DNA of 64,000 bases from Daucus carota subsp. sativus (Eukaryota; Streptophyta; Magnoliopsida; Apiales; Apiaceae). The position numbers and the translations under genes were made by a program. The notes beneath the pieces were generated by a model. The model was given only the letters and a program-made list of their open reading frames with translations. It had not been told where the DNA came from and ran no database searches. This document shows, one piece after another, positions 44,017 through 56,410 of the stretch. Position 1 is the first letter of the stretch. Each line of letters begins with the position of its first letter. The stretch is taken from assembly GCF_001625215.2 (NCBI RefSeq), contig NC_030385.2, positions 489,135 through 553,134 on the forward strand, written 5' to 3'.

Positions 44017-47000
44017 ATGTCGCCGGCGGTGACGTTATATGTCGGTAATTTGGGTTCAAGCGTAACTAGTAAAGAGTTGAGTTACCACTTCCATGATCAT
44101 GCCCCTGATTGTTATGTGAATTTTTGCGTGATTGTTAAGGATTCTCAAATCGACAAGTCTCTCGGCTATGGCTTTGTCGAATTTGATAATCACAATGAAG
44201 GTTAGACACTCGATAGATTCATACTGTAATTTGTAGTTATTCACCCTTTCAATTTTGTTGATTACTGTATTAATTAGGGATTTGTCAATTTCATTATTAT
44301 GTGTGTGTGTATGTATGTATTATTTCCTCATGTATAATCCTTCATTCATATCAAACACTAAATCAACTTTATTTATTTATCATGTCCTCATCATGCCTTT
44401 CAGCTGCGGAAGCGATGGAGCTGTTGAATTCCACTTGGCTTAAGAACAAGCCTATTCATGTTCTCTTTTCGCCTTTCCATAACGATCTTTCACCATCTGT
44501 TATTTTCATCAAAAACTTGCCCAAATCAGTCACCCGAAAAGCCTTGTTTCATGTACTAAAAATTTATGGAAATATCATTTCCATCAACTTAGCTACCGAT
44601 GCTTCTGGCTATGCAACTGTCCGCTTTGATTGTGTAGAAGCTGCTCAGTCTGCCATAACACACTTGAATGGCAGCAGACTTTTCCACAAAAGCAAGAGAC
44701 TTCACGTTTCTTCATTTCTCATGGTCGAACAATATGGATTCCCCGAGCGTGCTTATAATAAACTCAATCTTTCAATTACCTCTGATGTATCCAAACAATA
44801 TATCACCGACACACTTTCCCCCTTTGGAAATGTTACCAGTGTTTGCATAAAGAGGTTACTACCAAAAGATGCACTCTTTGCAGCTGTCACCTTTGAGGAT
44901 TCCAAAGCTGCTGACAGAGCTGCCGCTGCACTTCAGCCGCCTTCTCTTCCCTTGCTTTATATTGGCAGAATTCATGAAGAGACCTCTACTTTTAGACCTG
45001 TAATGTTCCTCCTCCACACTTTTTTCCCAAATACCTCCCCCTACACTAACTGTTCTGTTTTTGCTCGTTTCTACAGCTTGGTGAGATCGACGCCAAAATG
45101 GTCGTCAGCAAACATCTTCATCTTAACCTCTTTCAAGCTCAGGAAGAAGATGAACAACAAAACACAGAAACCTCACAGGTACTACTCTGTCTTTTTGTTT
45201 CATTATTCACATTTTTCAAATGTTAGGTCAAGTCACTTGCATCAGTCAGGAACTTAAATGTAACTTGCACCTGTTTCATTAAAGTAAAACGAAGTGCCAA
45301 TGCTTTTGTGTTTATTGAAGTAATTGCAACATGCTTTTGTGCTATAATTACAAAAGCTAATTATTTGTAATTTGTGGCTTAGGAATAACTCTTTTTGACA
45401 ACTCTTCCACACTTCATTCCAGTACTTCAGACAAATCTATAGTTTCTGTATTTTTATGGCCTAGAAGTAATTTCCAGCAGAGAGTGGGTTGAAGTTTTGG
45501 TAAACTAATTGGGGTTTTCTGGCTACAAATTTGTGGAAATTGTTAGGTCCAGTCACTTGCATGCTTTGCTACGCTTCTATTCTTCACTGTACAAGTTTTA
45601 ACATGCTTTTGTCCATCATGCTTTGGTTGAACTTTATTTGTGTTTTTCTTTAATACATAAATACTAATCGTTAGTGACAGTATCACAAGGGTCAGCACTG
45701 CTCTGCAGGTGCATTGATGGAATCTCTAAATTTTACCTCAATCCTCATGCAGGCACAGGCGCAGGCAGAGTTCTTTCATATGCTTCCAGTCCCATTGGAA
45801 TCTACTGGTGGAGCTTTCTCGGCGAACACCCCTCTACCTCTCCCAATTTACTCTCCTCCTGTGATGTACCCGTTCCCTGGTCCTGGTTTTGGACAACAAG
45901 CGCTCTACCCAGAAGCTCTTCCTACTCCATATACGCTCCAAGTATTCTCTTTCTTTGTATCTTAATTTTTATTATCCACTCATGTGGTATTTCGGTTTTC
46001 TCATTGATGCTATAGTGTGCTTTAAATATTTTCATTTGTTTCGTGAACGACAAAGGAATTAAGTGAAACTCTCATAATCTGTATATGGTTTCGAATTCTG
46101 GTTTCCCCTCAGACAAATCAAATTGTAATTAGCAACATAAATATGTCCTTATGCTCTGTTATTTGTGTGTTGAGATATGATCTTTGAAAAACTTTCAGTG
46201 AGATAAATTGCGTAATACTGGCAAATCTTCTTCGTCACATCCTTTTGGTGATTTTAGTGGTAGTTCTGGTCTGAAATATGGATTGGATATATAACATATC
46301 TGCACTGTAGTACCGTACTACATAGATTGAATACATAAAGCACAAATAATATATATAAGGTTGCAAACTTTATAAACACGCGTTGTGCAATTGCCAGGAT
46401 CTGTGTAGTATTTGTAGCAGTATTAGTCGTAAAGGGGTATTCTGGTCTTTTCTGTGTTAGTTACAAGTCAGGAACTGTTTTAAGTAGAGAAGGTCTTGTA
46501 CTTCGGATGAGGCATTATGAATATAAGAACAAGGGAACTTGTTTCCACCACTCTCTTCTTCTCTCTCTAGAAAACAATCTTTTATTGCAAGCTCTCGCTC
46601 CCCCCCCCCCCCCCCCCCCCCCCCCGCTTCTCTCTCTCTCTCTCAGAACTCTGTATCAGTCTTTATCTTTCTGCTGAATAACTCTATTTCTGCCCTAATC
46701 TGTCTGGTTTCTATCTTAATTCTGCAATTCCTACCTGTTTCTCTACCGATTCTGCGTTTCTTATCACTTTAACGTACAAAAACACCAAAAATATCAAATA
46801 TACAGTTCCGGAACAGCTTGTTCCTGACAGCGATATTCCAATGCTTTTAGTCCTATGCACCAAATATTGAACCAGCCGGTATAGACAAGACTCATCATAT
46901 CTGGTGATATCTTTGGCGAGCCTAGCTGCAATTGATCTTGAATAACTAAGAAGATGATGTGTGAGAAGGTTGGAGGGGGGTAGATAGGAGTCTATTCAAC

Positions 47001-47141
47001 AACGATTCTGAAATTAAATTGTTCTTATTTGTTGATTTCAATGTTGATGAGGTTCTAGGGATTGAATACTTCTTTTCTTGTAATTTTAGCTGACCATTGC
47101 TATATATATATGTATGTATATATATTGAAGAGGTTCTAGGG

Positions 47142-47187
<46 letters not shown>

Positions 47188-47395
47188 GTGTGTGTGTGTG
47201 TTGTGTGTGTGTGTAGATATATATTCAAGGAATTATGTTGATCCTGCCTACCCTATGACTGTTTGATAATTGATTTTCTCTTTCTTTGCCTTTGTTCCTT
47301 CAACATTAGTGAAAAGTTTGTTTTTTTCTGTTTTTAAACAGCAGCCCGAATTTGGGCAGCATCAGCAACTTTTTCCTAGTATGTGGCCGTATTAG
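44017..47395 (+). CDS. PABP-like RNA-binding protein with RRM domains
   Basis: Likely binds RNA in the manner of small poly(A)-binding-protein relatives. Exons 44017-44200, 44404-44999, 45077-45178, 45690-45941 and 47342-47395 have GT-AG ends and agreeing phases, giving 395 residues. RRM1 has RNP2 LYVGNL and RNP1 LGYGFVEF. RRM2 has IFIKNL and SGYATVRF. A third, weaker RRM follows (LNLSITSDVS to AAVTFEDS). The tail is Gln/Pro-rich (PLPLPIYSPPVMYPFP). The ATG at 44017 is the first in frame. True PABPs have four RRMs and a C-terminal MLLE; this protein is shorter. An exon-like segment at 48501-48608 could be a lost or alternative C-terminus. The acceptor at 45689 was chosen because it alone keeps the frame. 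Confidence 0.8.
46405..46829 (+). repeat. Possible Copia-like solo LTR in the last long intron
   Basis: The segment resembles plant Copia LTRs in style: GTTAGTTACAAGT, a TATAAGAAC-like box, a CT-rich leader and an end in CCTGACA. Clear TG...CA ends with a target duplication were not found, so this is tentative. It contains a 26-base C run (46600-46625) followed by CT repeats. Confidence 0.3.
47101..47214. repeat. AT and GT microsatellites
   Basis: An (AT)n run of about 39 bases at 47147-47185 is followed by (TG)n with one slip to 47214. The 20-base phrase GAGGTTCTAGGGATTGAATA occurs on both sides of the first AT patch (about 47050 and 47130). All of this is intronic to the PABP-like gene. 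Confidence 0.9.
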
Positions 47396-48500
47396 GCCAC
47401 CCATGGGGCTGCGATGTCATAATGGGTTTCCAGGTACAGCATGTCAACACTTCTCAGCCTTTTCACATCTACAAGCATGAGGTTCACGGTCACAATTATA
47501 TTTTGAATAATGTTTGCAAACTAAGTTACTCAGTGTGTGAATCTTTGAATTTTAAGAATTTGGTAGAGCTCTTTTTTTCAAAAGACGGATGCAGGGATTT
47601 AATAAAGTAGATACTGGATATATATTTGTATTAGAATTAGCTGTGAAAAACGTTTTAAGGACTTTGTAGATTAGGCGTGTTCTTCTCAATGTCCCCCTTG
47701 CCATCTTTATTTCTCTTACTATCTCTGTCGTCAATTTTTTTTAGTTATATTATATTTCATAATTTTATATCTATGTGGTATTTAAGTTGGTTAAGATGTT
47801 GACATTTCAGTCAAAGTATCCTACAGGGGTGCAGGGACATGACATAAATCTTAATAAAGTAGGATACTGTATATTTTCTTGTAGTAAAGTTTGCAATTAA
47901 TAACGTTTATAGGAGTTTGAGCGTAAATGTAACTTTCACCTGTGACATTAACACCCTGCACCCGAGTTATAAATTGGGAGGAAAGCAAGTGAAGAGGAAC
48001 CGGAGGATAGATTGTTACGAGCCATACTTGGCATTCAGGTATCTACTTCAAAAGAAACTTGTCTAAAACTACCTATAGGCGGTAGGGGTCGAGTTATTGA
48101 TGTGAGATGGATCCAGAAAAGGGTAGGTTCTAGTAAACCTACCCAACTTTCATTCTTATTTGTGGTCCCGAGTTTTTTAAAGGGAGGAAAGCAAGTGAAA
48201 ATGAATGAAAATATAACCCACTTTCACTCCAAAACTTTCACTCCAAAAGTGGGATGCAAGTGAAAGTTCATTTACTTTCACTTACATTCACTTGCTTTCA
48301 CTCCTAAAAAAACTCGGGAGCAGGGCCTTTCAGTTAAAGGAGTTGCTACGCCTTCGTGTTTACTGAACTAGTTGCACCATGCTTATTTGTTCTACTTTTG
48401 CTGATTTGTTGGTCAAAGTTATCAGTAATTGTAACCCTGGAAATAGGATCAATACTTTGTGCATTGGTTGAACAGTTATAACATGTTTGTTTAATGGCAG

Positions 48501-48608
48501 ATGCACAGGGAAAGCCTCCACCCTATTGTTGACCATTTATGGGCCAGCGTCAGTGAGGATGATCATGCTGCTAGGAAGGCAAAATTTGTGGAGGCCCTTG
48601 GTGTTTGA
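48501..48608 (+). other. Exon-like segment with an MLLE-like tail
   Basis: After an acceptor (TTTAATGGCAG) the sequence reads MHRESLHPIVDHLWASV..., then ARKAKFVEALGV and TGA. Spacing and wording resemble the end of the PABP C-terminal (MLLE) domain. The upstream exon stops at 47395, so this could be a 3' UTR exon, an alternative last exon or a relic. Confidence 0.45.
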
Positions 48609-49296
48609 GGAAAGCTTGACAATCTAACCCCAGCTGGGCTTTGCAATTAAACATTAGAACTTGCTCTGTAATTACTAATTTGCTTTAACAAAAAAACTTT
48701 GCCTAATTTATGTTTGTGATGTATGAATTTCAATTTGAACGTGTCAAAGTAACAACTACATGTATGTCTGTATCCTTTTTATTTTATACTGTCACTATGT
48801 TATTTGGAACCTAACGATGTCTACAAGAGTAGTGTGACGTCAAGTGAAATGACTTGCCCAAAGATGGGTGTACATGAGTCAGTTGGAGTTGGAGTTGGAA
48901 TTGAAATAATAAGCCACCAGACCAGTTGAGTTGGTCCAAGGCAGGGCCAGACAGAGACTGTAGTACATGAATTTCTGTTGTTCAAGTGAATGTGTAAATG
49001 TTAGATGTTGCTCCTTCCTTTATAAGCATGCAATTGCTTCTCCATTTGCTATGACAATTGAGCCCAATCTTTTATTGTATCATTAACTCCACTAGTCACT
49101 CGTCTATTATTTTTGTTCTTTTTTGCAAAGACCGCTGTTATTTCACTTGTTTATTTCACAGCCATACAAGTCTGATGCATAGCTCTGGATTTGCACACAA
49201 AAGACTTTTAGATAATTTTTAGAACATTCCTGTTGACATTCCGCCACTAAGAACCACCAAAGACAACCTATCTGTGGCAGAAAGGAAATCTCTCGG

Positions 49297-49843
49297 TCAC
49301 TTTGACCCCAAGGTAGGGAACTCGGCTTGATCGTCAATTGCTGGTGCACGGACATTGTTTCCACTGTGACCTCCTCTTGGACCTCGGCCATGTCCACGAC
49401 CACCACGACCAGGGCCATAGTAGTTTCCTCCAGCAGGCTTTAGAAACTCACTAATGCTGACAGCCTATACAAGATTAAATATGTACAATAAGATGGTAAT
49501 CATAAATGAGTTCAAAACATTTCCGTGGTACAAAACATGGTATAGGGATCTAGCACAACAATCAATTATAGTACTGCGAGTACGATTCTCGCTGCAGCAT
49601 CAGCCTGTCCACCAAATTCCATGGTAGTAAGAGCAAAGAATTTACCTTCTTGGCTTTCGCCTTCTCAGCCACCTCTTTGCCTTTGTCAGACCGCTGTATC
49701 TCTTCTTCATTTTTCTTGCTTGAAAGAAGCTTCATTGATTCAAAATCTTTATCAAAGTCAACCTTTCTCTCTTCAGAATTCAGTGCCAGCAATGCTTTCC
49801 TTTTCTCATTGCGTTCTTTCTCGCACTCCTCCAGAGTCATTTC
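49297..49843 (-). pseudogene. 3' part of an RGG-box, Hyaluronan/mRNA-binding family gene (RGGA-like)
   Basis: Two minus-strand exons join in phase: 49843-49646 (MTLEECEKERNEKRKALL, then ERKVDFDKDFESM) and 49464-49297 (SISEFLKP, then GRGGRGHGRGPRGG and DDQAEFPTLGSK, stop). This is the conserved C-terminal half of plant RGGA-type RNA-binding proteins, in which the Arg-Gly box binds RNA. The splice sites are sound (GT at 49645-49644, AG before 49843). No N-terminal exons are visible within 4 kb upstream, so the copy appears 5'-truncated; very distant exons are the alternative. The sequence itself has no stop or frameshift. Confidence 0.75.
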
Positions 49844-49849
49844 CTATTA

Positions 49850-52800
49850 CAAAAGAAGTTTTATTTCAGGCTTTCAGCAATTGGAAACATTTATTTTTCA
49901 TAACTGACTACTGTTAAATTAATACAGACAGCAGTGACAAAGTGATATGCTTTTCCTACCAAATCATTATAATGTCCTAAAAAACAGTTTGTCATGAAAA
50001 AGTCCATCCTTACAAATGAGCCTTGTGAAGAATTTGAAGACGAATTTAGAGGACTTGACAATTAAAGACAGCATGCTGTGTTTTATAACACTAGCCTTCG
50101 AGCACTCTTTAGTAAGGTTTATAGTATCCTTGATCAACTATCTAAGGAGATTCAAGGTAGAAGAACTGGAAGAATGGAATCACACCATTACTCCAGATTC
50201 AGCTCTAACCTATATCGATTCGTATGACTAGTTCAGAAGAAATCTACTGAATCTATAAAAAGCAACTTCCAGCAGAAACCTAGCAAAACTTCTTAATGCC
50301 TGAAGCATTGCAGTTATTTAATCGAAACTATTTCGGTTTACAACAGACAAAAAAAAAACAAAGATGGGGTATTTGTATTGAAAGCGAAGGGATCAATATT
50401 ATTCGAAGATAAGGAAATGTACAGCTCTAGAAAAAAAAGAAATTATATGCTAGTAACTCTGATTATGACGTATGAAAGAAAGGAAAGATTATATCTCCAT
50501 CTTTCAATCTTCATCTGCGATGATACTTGCAGAATATCTACACACGAGCAATCAGAATTTAATCCAATGGAGCCAACTCGACATCTGTATGCATGCCTAG
50601 GCCAAAAGGAAGGAAATTAAAGAAAAGGTTTCTACAAAAGCTAGTGCAAAAAATCAACAAAACCTGTCAGGGCCAATAACAAATAAAAATGCCAGTTGGA
50701 GAAGAGCTATGTAGCAAGAAGATGTGAGGAAAAAATGCAGCAAGAAGCTCATTTGCTAGAAGATGAATATTACAACATTCTTTGTCGCTAAAAGGTGGAT
50801 ACTATAAAACATCAAGAGGAGGATTTATGTTAATATTTCCCAAAACCTTAGTTACATCATTAAAATCTATAGATATATTATATGTTGAATTCTGAGTTCA
50901 ATAACATATATGTATTATAAAAAAATCAGAATAAGCATGGCAAAGTATATGTGATGGAACGAAAAAAAAAAAAGTTAGTCTCCAAAACTATAAAGCTCGA
51001 GTATTTGGTCAGAAGACATTCTAGTTTGACATATAAAGCAGGAAACAAAACCGGAATATCTTTTGCTGGTAGATTTTTCACAACGGGGCCTGTTGGAATA
51101 TAAACCTTCCTAGGAAATATATGGCTTCATAAGGATGCCAACATTTTTGACAATTGGACAAGCCGTTTCAGATTCAAATGAAAGATGACTTCATCTTCAG
51201 GTTATTTGGGAAAACAAGGGCTTCTTAAACTCAAAGCCAAGTATGACTGCAACTTAGCACAATTGTTGGCAGTAGCAACTGCAAGTACGCGACACGGGGT
51301 GGGGGGGTGGGGGACAGAATGCTACGCAAGTTCGGAAACTATCTGGTAAGTCCAACACAAATACAACAAATATCTAAGATTCCACTTCAACAAACTACTT
51401 AAATTTTTTTTAATATTTAAATTCAACCAAAACATACCACCTGATCCAAATTATTAAACATGATCTAATAGTGTGTGAGGATGAATAGAAATCACTTTGT
51501 CACTTTTTATTAGTAAACATGTGATACTAAGTACCAGCCTTAGCATGATCCCAAACTAACTCTTAATATAATTATGAAAGTCTACCCTTTTATTATGAAC
51601 TGTAGCATCATTAAAACACAAAAATACGCCACAAGTGACTAATATAAAGTGTCAATACGAACAATGAAATTACCTGAACTGGAATGGAAGAGTAGCATAT
51701 ATAGTGAGATAAAGTACAGCATATTGTTGCTTCTTGTTCAGAGGTAGAGGTAAAAGACTATCCAGCTTTTACTTGGTGAAAAGTAGACTGAGTGGAACCA
51801 ATAAAGTGGAAGCACCACACATGTGGAATCAGTAAAACACAAAATTTAAAAAGTTAGATATTTGTAAAAGAATTCTGATACTGGTAGTTATCTAATGAAG
51901 CATACACATTGCCACGAAACTTGTTCAATTGAATACCAGATTACCACATTTCAAAAGAAAGTTTACTAAATAATTCTGAGTCAAAAAACATTTATCCAAT
52001 CTGTCTGTCGTTTTCAATCAAAACAAAACACTGAAGTAAAAACAGACATGCATTCGGCTTCCTTCACATGTTTGCCTGTAGGCTGTAACCATCTGCCACA
52101 ACATTTATGTAATTTGTCAATAGTCTTCACTTGGTGCACATATAATGTATTCACCAACTTGTTAGTGCACTGAATTTTATAATATATAGCACTAAGCTGC
52201 TAATAAATTTGCCCAAAGGAAGTAGTGTAACACACAAATTATCCTTACACATAGAACAAACACAACTCTCAATCCAAATTCAACAAATAAAGCTTTCTAT
52301 CCGTACTTGAGATTCATAACAGTGGTCATTTTAATTAGACAAGCCAGTGAAAGTAATAACAGACCATAATAACATCTGAACAGAAGTATGATATACAATC
52401 ACACTGGCGAAACCCTTCTGTTCCAAGTATGATCCGTAACTCTACTGCAGCTCCAGCTCCATTCTGTTCCGAAAGCAACCTAAAACTCTACTTCTCTACC
52501 ATTTACTAGTATATTCCCGCAACAAAAAGTTACAAGCAAACCTTCATATCTGGTTAATATATTAATCAATTAAGCTAGACAGGTTATTCGAGTGGAAGTG
52601 CGTAAATACATGACGCATTCATTTCTTACCCAAAAATGAAAAATTTCTACTGATTTGCTCTTAACCAATCTGTAAAAATTTGAAATCGAGTCGCATGTAA
52701 TAAAACATGCTTGTGGGTTTGTGTGCAATAAACTAGTATCTAAATAAGAAATCAATGTACAATAAAGGATTAAAATACATAAACAGGAAGAAGACCATTA

Positions 52801-53890
52801 TTGTTGCTACATTGTAAAAAAAAAGCACTTAATGCAGTCTTAACATTGCTCAACTTCTCAATACAGAGAAGAACTCAAATGCGATGTTCTCGACACAAAA
52901 ATTTATTTAATCTATTTCCATCTTACTAGTAATATAGCCAAGGAAAGCTTCCAAAGCTCATTCAAATCAAGTGAGTTAGCCAACAATTTTTTACAAGTTA
53001 CAACATAAAGTCATAAACGATGTGCACGAAATACATTGACATAAAGGTTGACCAACATTACAATGTGAGATGGTCCACTAGACTTAGAAGATAGACTAGG
53101 TAGCAAATACATATAATACAATGATTCAACCCACTAAATAAGATGATTCAACCCATCAAATAGGATGATTTAACCCACCATTCTTTGTCACAAAGACCTA
53201 ATTCTTTTGAATCCGCGTTAACGTAATAGAAAGCTCTGACATACTAATAAATCCACTTAACATTTGACAAATTTTGATAATATTCTAAACATTCTATTTA
53301 ACCCAGCCTTTGACATAAGCAAGTTAATTGACTCTAACATGAACTTAAATATGAGCAAAGCACTACTTCAACACAAACTTCTACGAGCGAAACTATGAAA
53401 GCTCACATTGTATTTAACAAGGGCTACAAAAAAGACTTGGCAAATTAACATCTTTACGAAAGAGTCTCATTCAGGTCAACAGAGGATTTGCATTTAAAAA
53501 GGATTTATACTCTCACATTGTAATAAAGCTATGAACGGAAGACAAGAGCTGCAACCCCACTACTTGATTATGGCTTCATAGGTATTTTAATCCACTTGAC
53601 CCAATAAAAGAGGTTAATTTAAACACGAAAAACTTTCATATAGTGGGAGTGATTTAACACGAAACACATTTGACAAAATAGGTCATGCAACTTTTCAAAC
53701 AGAGTCATTTGACTCGATGAGTATCGTGCTTCCAATTATTATTTTAAAACTAAAGTAATTTTTCATTCGACCTGACAATATATTACTAAGATATATTGTG
53801 AAGCGATAAGCGACATATGATCCCACCAAGTCCACACAATACAACTGAGTATTATTGTTGAAATTATGCTTTAGCTTCTGCAGAATATCA
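49850..53890. other. Gene-poor stretch
   Basis: Four kilobases of AT-rich DNA with no frame I could support on either strand. It contains small features only: a G-run (51296-51314) and three imperfect 22-base units around GATGATTCAACCCA (53118-53180). Confidence 0.6.
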
Positions 53891-54168
53891 TGTTGGATTG
53901 TTCCTTAGTTGTTATCTGGGTATTAACTAATAATAAATAAAGTAGTTGTAGCCATCTGGTAGTTATAGTTGGTTTCTAGGAAGTTACAGACAGTTACAAC
54001 TGCCTTGTACATAGATTAGCAGTTACTATATGTGATGTATATAAACTCAGTTTACCAATCTAATAATATTAAGTCTTTTCCCATAAAAACATCCTATTCA
54101 GTTCTGTATTCTTATCCTTAGTTTCTTAATATTTAATCAAAAACTCCAACAGATTGGTATTAGAGCCC
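53891..54168 (+). mobile_element. Copia-type LTR relic with primer-binding site
   Basis: A 261-bp LTR (53891-54151) begins TGTTGGATT and ends CTCCAACA, giving matched TGTTGGA/TCCAACA ends. Three bases on, TGGTATTAGAGCCC (54155-54168) is close to the initiator-tRNA-Met primer site TGGTATCAGAGC. No internal coding region or second LTR follows, so this is a fossil remnant only. It abuts a Helitron helicase fragment. Confidence 0.7.
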
Positions 54169-55620
54169 TTGATAGTCATAGAATAACATATCTGAAGCGG
54201 CATTTGTTTCCTTATGAGCTTGAAAGGCAGTTTGGTATCAGTCGGGGATAACTCCATTCTAGGAATGAAGTGTCTTGAACCAACGAAAGCTCCACAGATG
54301 ACCTCGCATTCAACACAATTTCGCAAACACTTTGTCACCACCATTCTGGTACCATTACATAGCCCAAGAGTTTGATTGAGATTGCGCATTAACATGACAG
54401 CAGCACCAACTTTGAGTTTCAAATCATGAGCAGGAAGTCCAGAAATGTTGAAAGCGTTCAAATACTCTGGTGGAAAAGCAAACCCCAAATTAGATGCAGT
54501 ACCACCGTAGTCTTCAGCTCGATCCACACTAAAATAGGTGTGGTGTTCACCACGCAGGTTTTCAACAATTTGAGAATTCAAATGCCCAACTACCTGGTTA
54601 GTAGGAGTCAGTATAGCTCTTTCACTTATATAGCTAGGTGACATGTAATTTTCCATCAAGTCTGGATAAGTCCACTCTATCATGTTCTCAACAGAATTCA
54701 GTACATCAGGATCACAAAAGTTGATAGGTAAAACAATGTCATCTTTTTCATAGGTTATATCAGATTGTGGAGGAGGTTTGAGAGTACCATTACCTATTTT
54801 CAACACCCATTCAGCAAATTGACGCAATTCTTCAACCTCCTCTGCAGTGCTTCCTTGATTCAGTCTCATATTGCGATGAAGGATAAAAATTTTGGCATGA
54901 CACCACAACAATGATTGCGTGATGCATGCAGAGACAATGTCACCACAAGAGGCATAACTTATGACTGGGAGGATCTGACGAAAGTCACCGCCTAAGAGAA
55001 CTGTAATCCCTCCAAATGGCATTTGGTATCTGTTTGGATCAACAGATTTCATTATATCTCGTAAAGAACGATCGAGACATTCAAATGCGTACCTATGTTG
55101 CATAGGTGCTTCATCCCATATGATTAGACTTGTATTTCTAATCAGCTCAGCTATATTAGAATCATGAGTTATAGCACATGAGGAATAGTCATCAAGCATT
55201 ATAGGAATTTTGAAGCGGGAATGTGCAGTGCGACCGCCTGGCATTAGGGTGGCAGCAATTCCAGATGAAGCCACCGGTAAAAGAATCTGGCCAAGTGACC
55301 GGAGCTTGTAAATCAATGTCTTCCAGACGTAAGTTTTACCACATCCTCCGGAGCCATATACAAAAAAAAGACCTTCTTCCTTCTTCTCCACAGAACTGAG
55401 AACAGCATTGTAAACCTCCAACTGTTCAGGATTGCAATGTTGATATAGGCTTTGAAATTCAGTTGCCATCTCTTCAAGATTGTAACTTGTTTTCTCCACA
55501 ACCAAATTATTCTGACCAGTTTGCAGGTACTCTGGAGGAGGCTGTGGCAATTGAGTAAAATGTTTGACAGATTACCAATCGATCTGAGCAACTTATCAAT
55601 TTCTGCAATAAATCAAAGTC
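54169..55620 (-). mobile_element. Helitron PIF1-like helicase fragment
   Basis: The minus-strand frame of about 470 residues (55550-54126) carries the Walker A motif GSGGCGKT, the Walker B-type IIWDEAPM and motif III LLGGDFRQILPV, then TPTNQVVGHLN. These are the marks of the helicase domain of plant Helitron RepHel proteins, which unwind DNA during rolling-circle transposition. The protein breaks off right after QICYSMTI, where NKSQGQTL should follow, at the junction with the Copia-type LTR. At the N-terminal side, EIDKLLRSIGNL lies in a shifted frame upstream (about 55610-55570). No Rep (HUH) domain is present. It is a fragment of a once autonomous element. Confidence 0.88.
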
Positions 55621-55900
55621 TTTAAAAAATATTGCCATGAGCCAGAAAATCTATGCAATAAAATCTACTCAGTACCGTATACAGCTCTTGTAAACCATTG
55701 AACTGAGTTGTAATAATGAAATTATGAAGAACTGGAATCAAAAAACTGAATGCTTCATTGTGAGATGTATGAATGTAAAATACCTGCAAGTACATAGAAT
55801 TGTAGCTGCTTCTCCGAAATGTTGGTAGGTTGCTCGCAAACAAATTCCTACGTTAACGGTTTACTTATTTTTCAGATTCCATGTTCATCTGGTTCTACCG
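55621..55900. other. Short spacer between helicase fragment and duplicated P450 block
   Basis: No gene seen. The block shared with the upstream region of P450 copy 2 starts at about 55901. Confidence 0.5.
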
Positions 55901-55978
55901 AACCTTAGTCTAGTCAGCAATGAAATCATGACACTGATGCTGTGAAAGTTCATATTTTTTTAACACGAGAGAGATGAC

Positions 55979-56226
55979 GGGACCGTTTGGGTGAGGTTAA
56001 AATAAGTGCTTATTGCTTAAAATAAATAAGTGGAGTAGAAGTTAGAAGCAAGATAAGACTTATAAATATGATTAAAATGTTTGGGAAATAAGTAGAAGTC
56101 CTGAAACAAAAACTAGCATTCCTAGCTTTTTATAAGTGCTTCTTGACTTTTTACACAAACGGTACGAACAAGTGCTTCTAGCTTATAAGCCGAGAAGTCC
56201 GGCTCAAAATGGGTTGCCAAACACCC
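55979..56226. mobile_element. MITE in the upstream region of P450 copy 3
   Basis: The 248-bp element begins GGGACCGTTTGGGTG and ends TTGCCAAACACCC. The paralogous site before P450 copy 2 (near 13945-13965) is empty: it reads ATGACATCATAG, whereas here ATGAC and (A)CGACGTCATAG flank the element. This shows an insertion after the block was duplicated, with a target duplication of about 3-5 bases around GAC. It is related to the MITE at 7203-7586. Confidence 0.88.
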
Positions 56227-56331
56227 ACGACGTCATAGCAAAAGGTCACCATTTACGTACCATTCTTGTTAAAGATTGTTTTTTTAGACTAATTTCAAGT
56301 CCCCTGAGTTTACTTAGCTCTACTGAAATGT

Positions 56332-56339
56332 TATATAAA
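56332..56339 (+). promoter_or_regulatory. Probable TATA box of P450 copy 3
   Basis: TATATAAA, 79 bp before the ATG at 56411, equivalent to 14059-14066. The MITE ends 105 bp upstream of it. Confidence 0.7.
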
Positions 56340-56410
56340 CAAGTGTTGTGTTCGGTTTATCTTATACTCCACCATTATCACAGCATTGCACACTTGCATT
56401 TGCTTCCATA

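Noticed and set aside
46405-46829. A confident solo LTR in the PABP-like intron
   Set aside because: The style fits a Copia LTR but I could not find matched ends with a target duplication, so it is listed only as a low-confidence feature.
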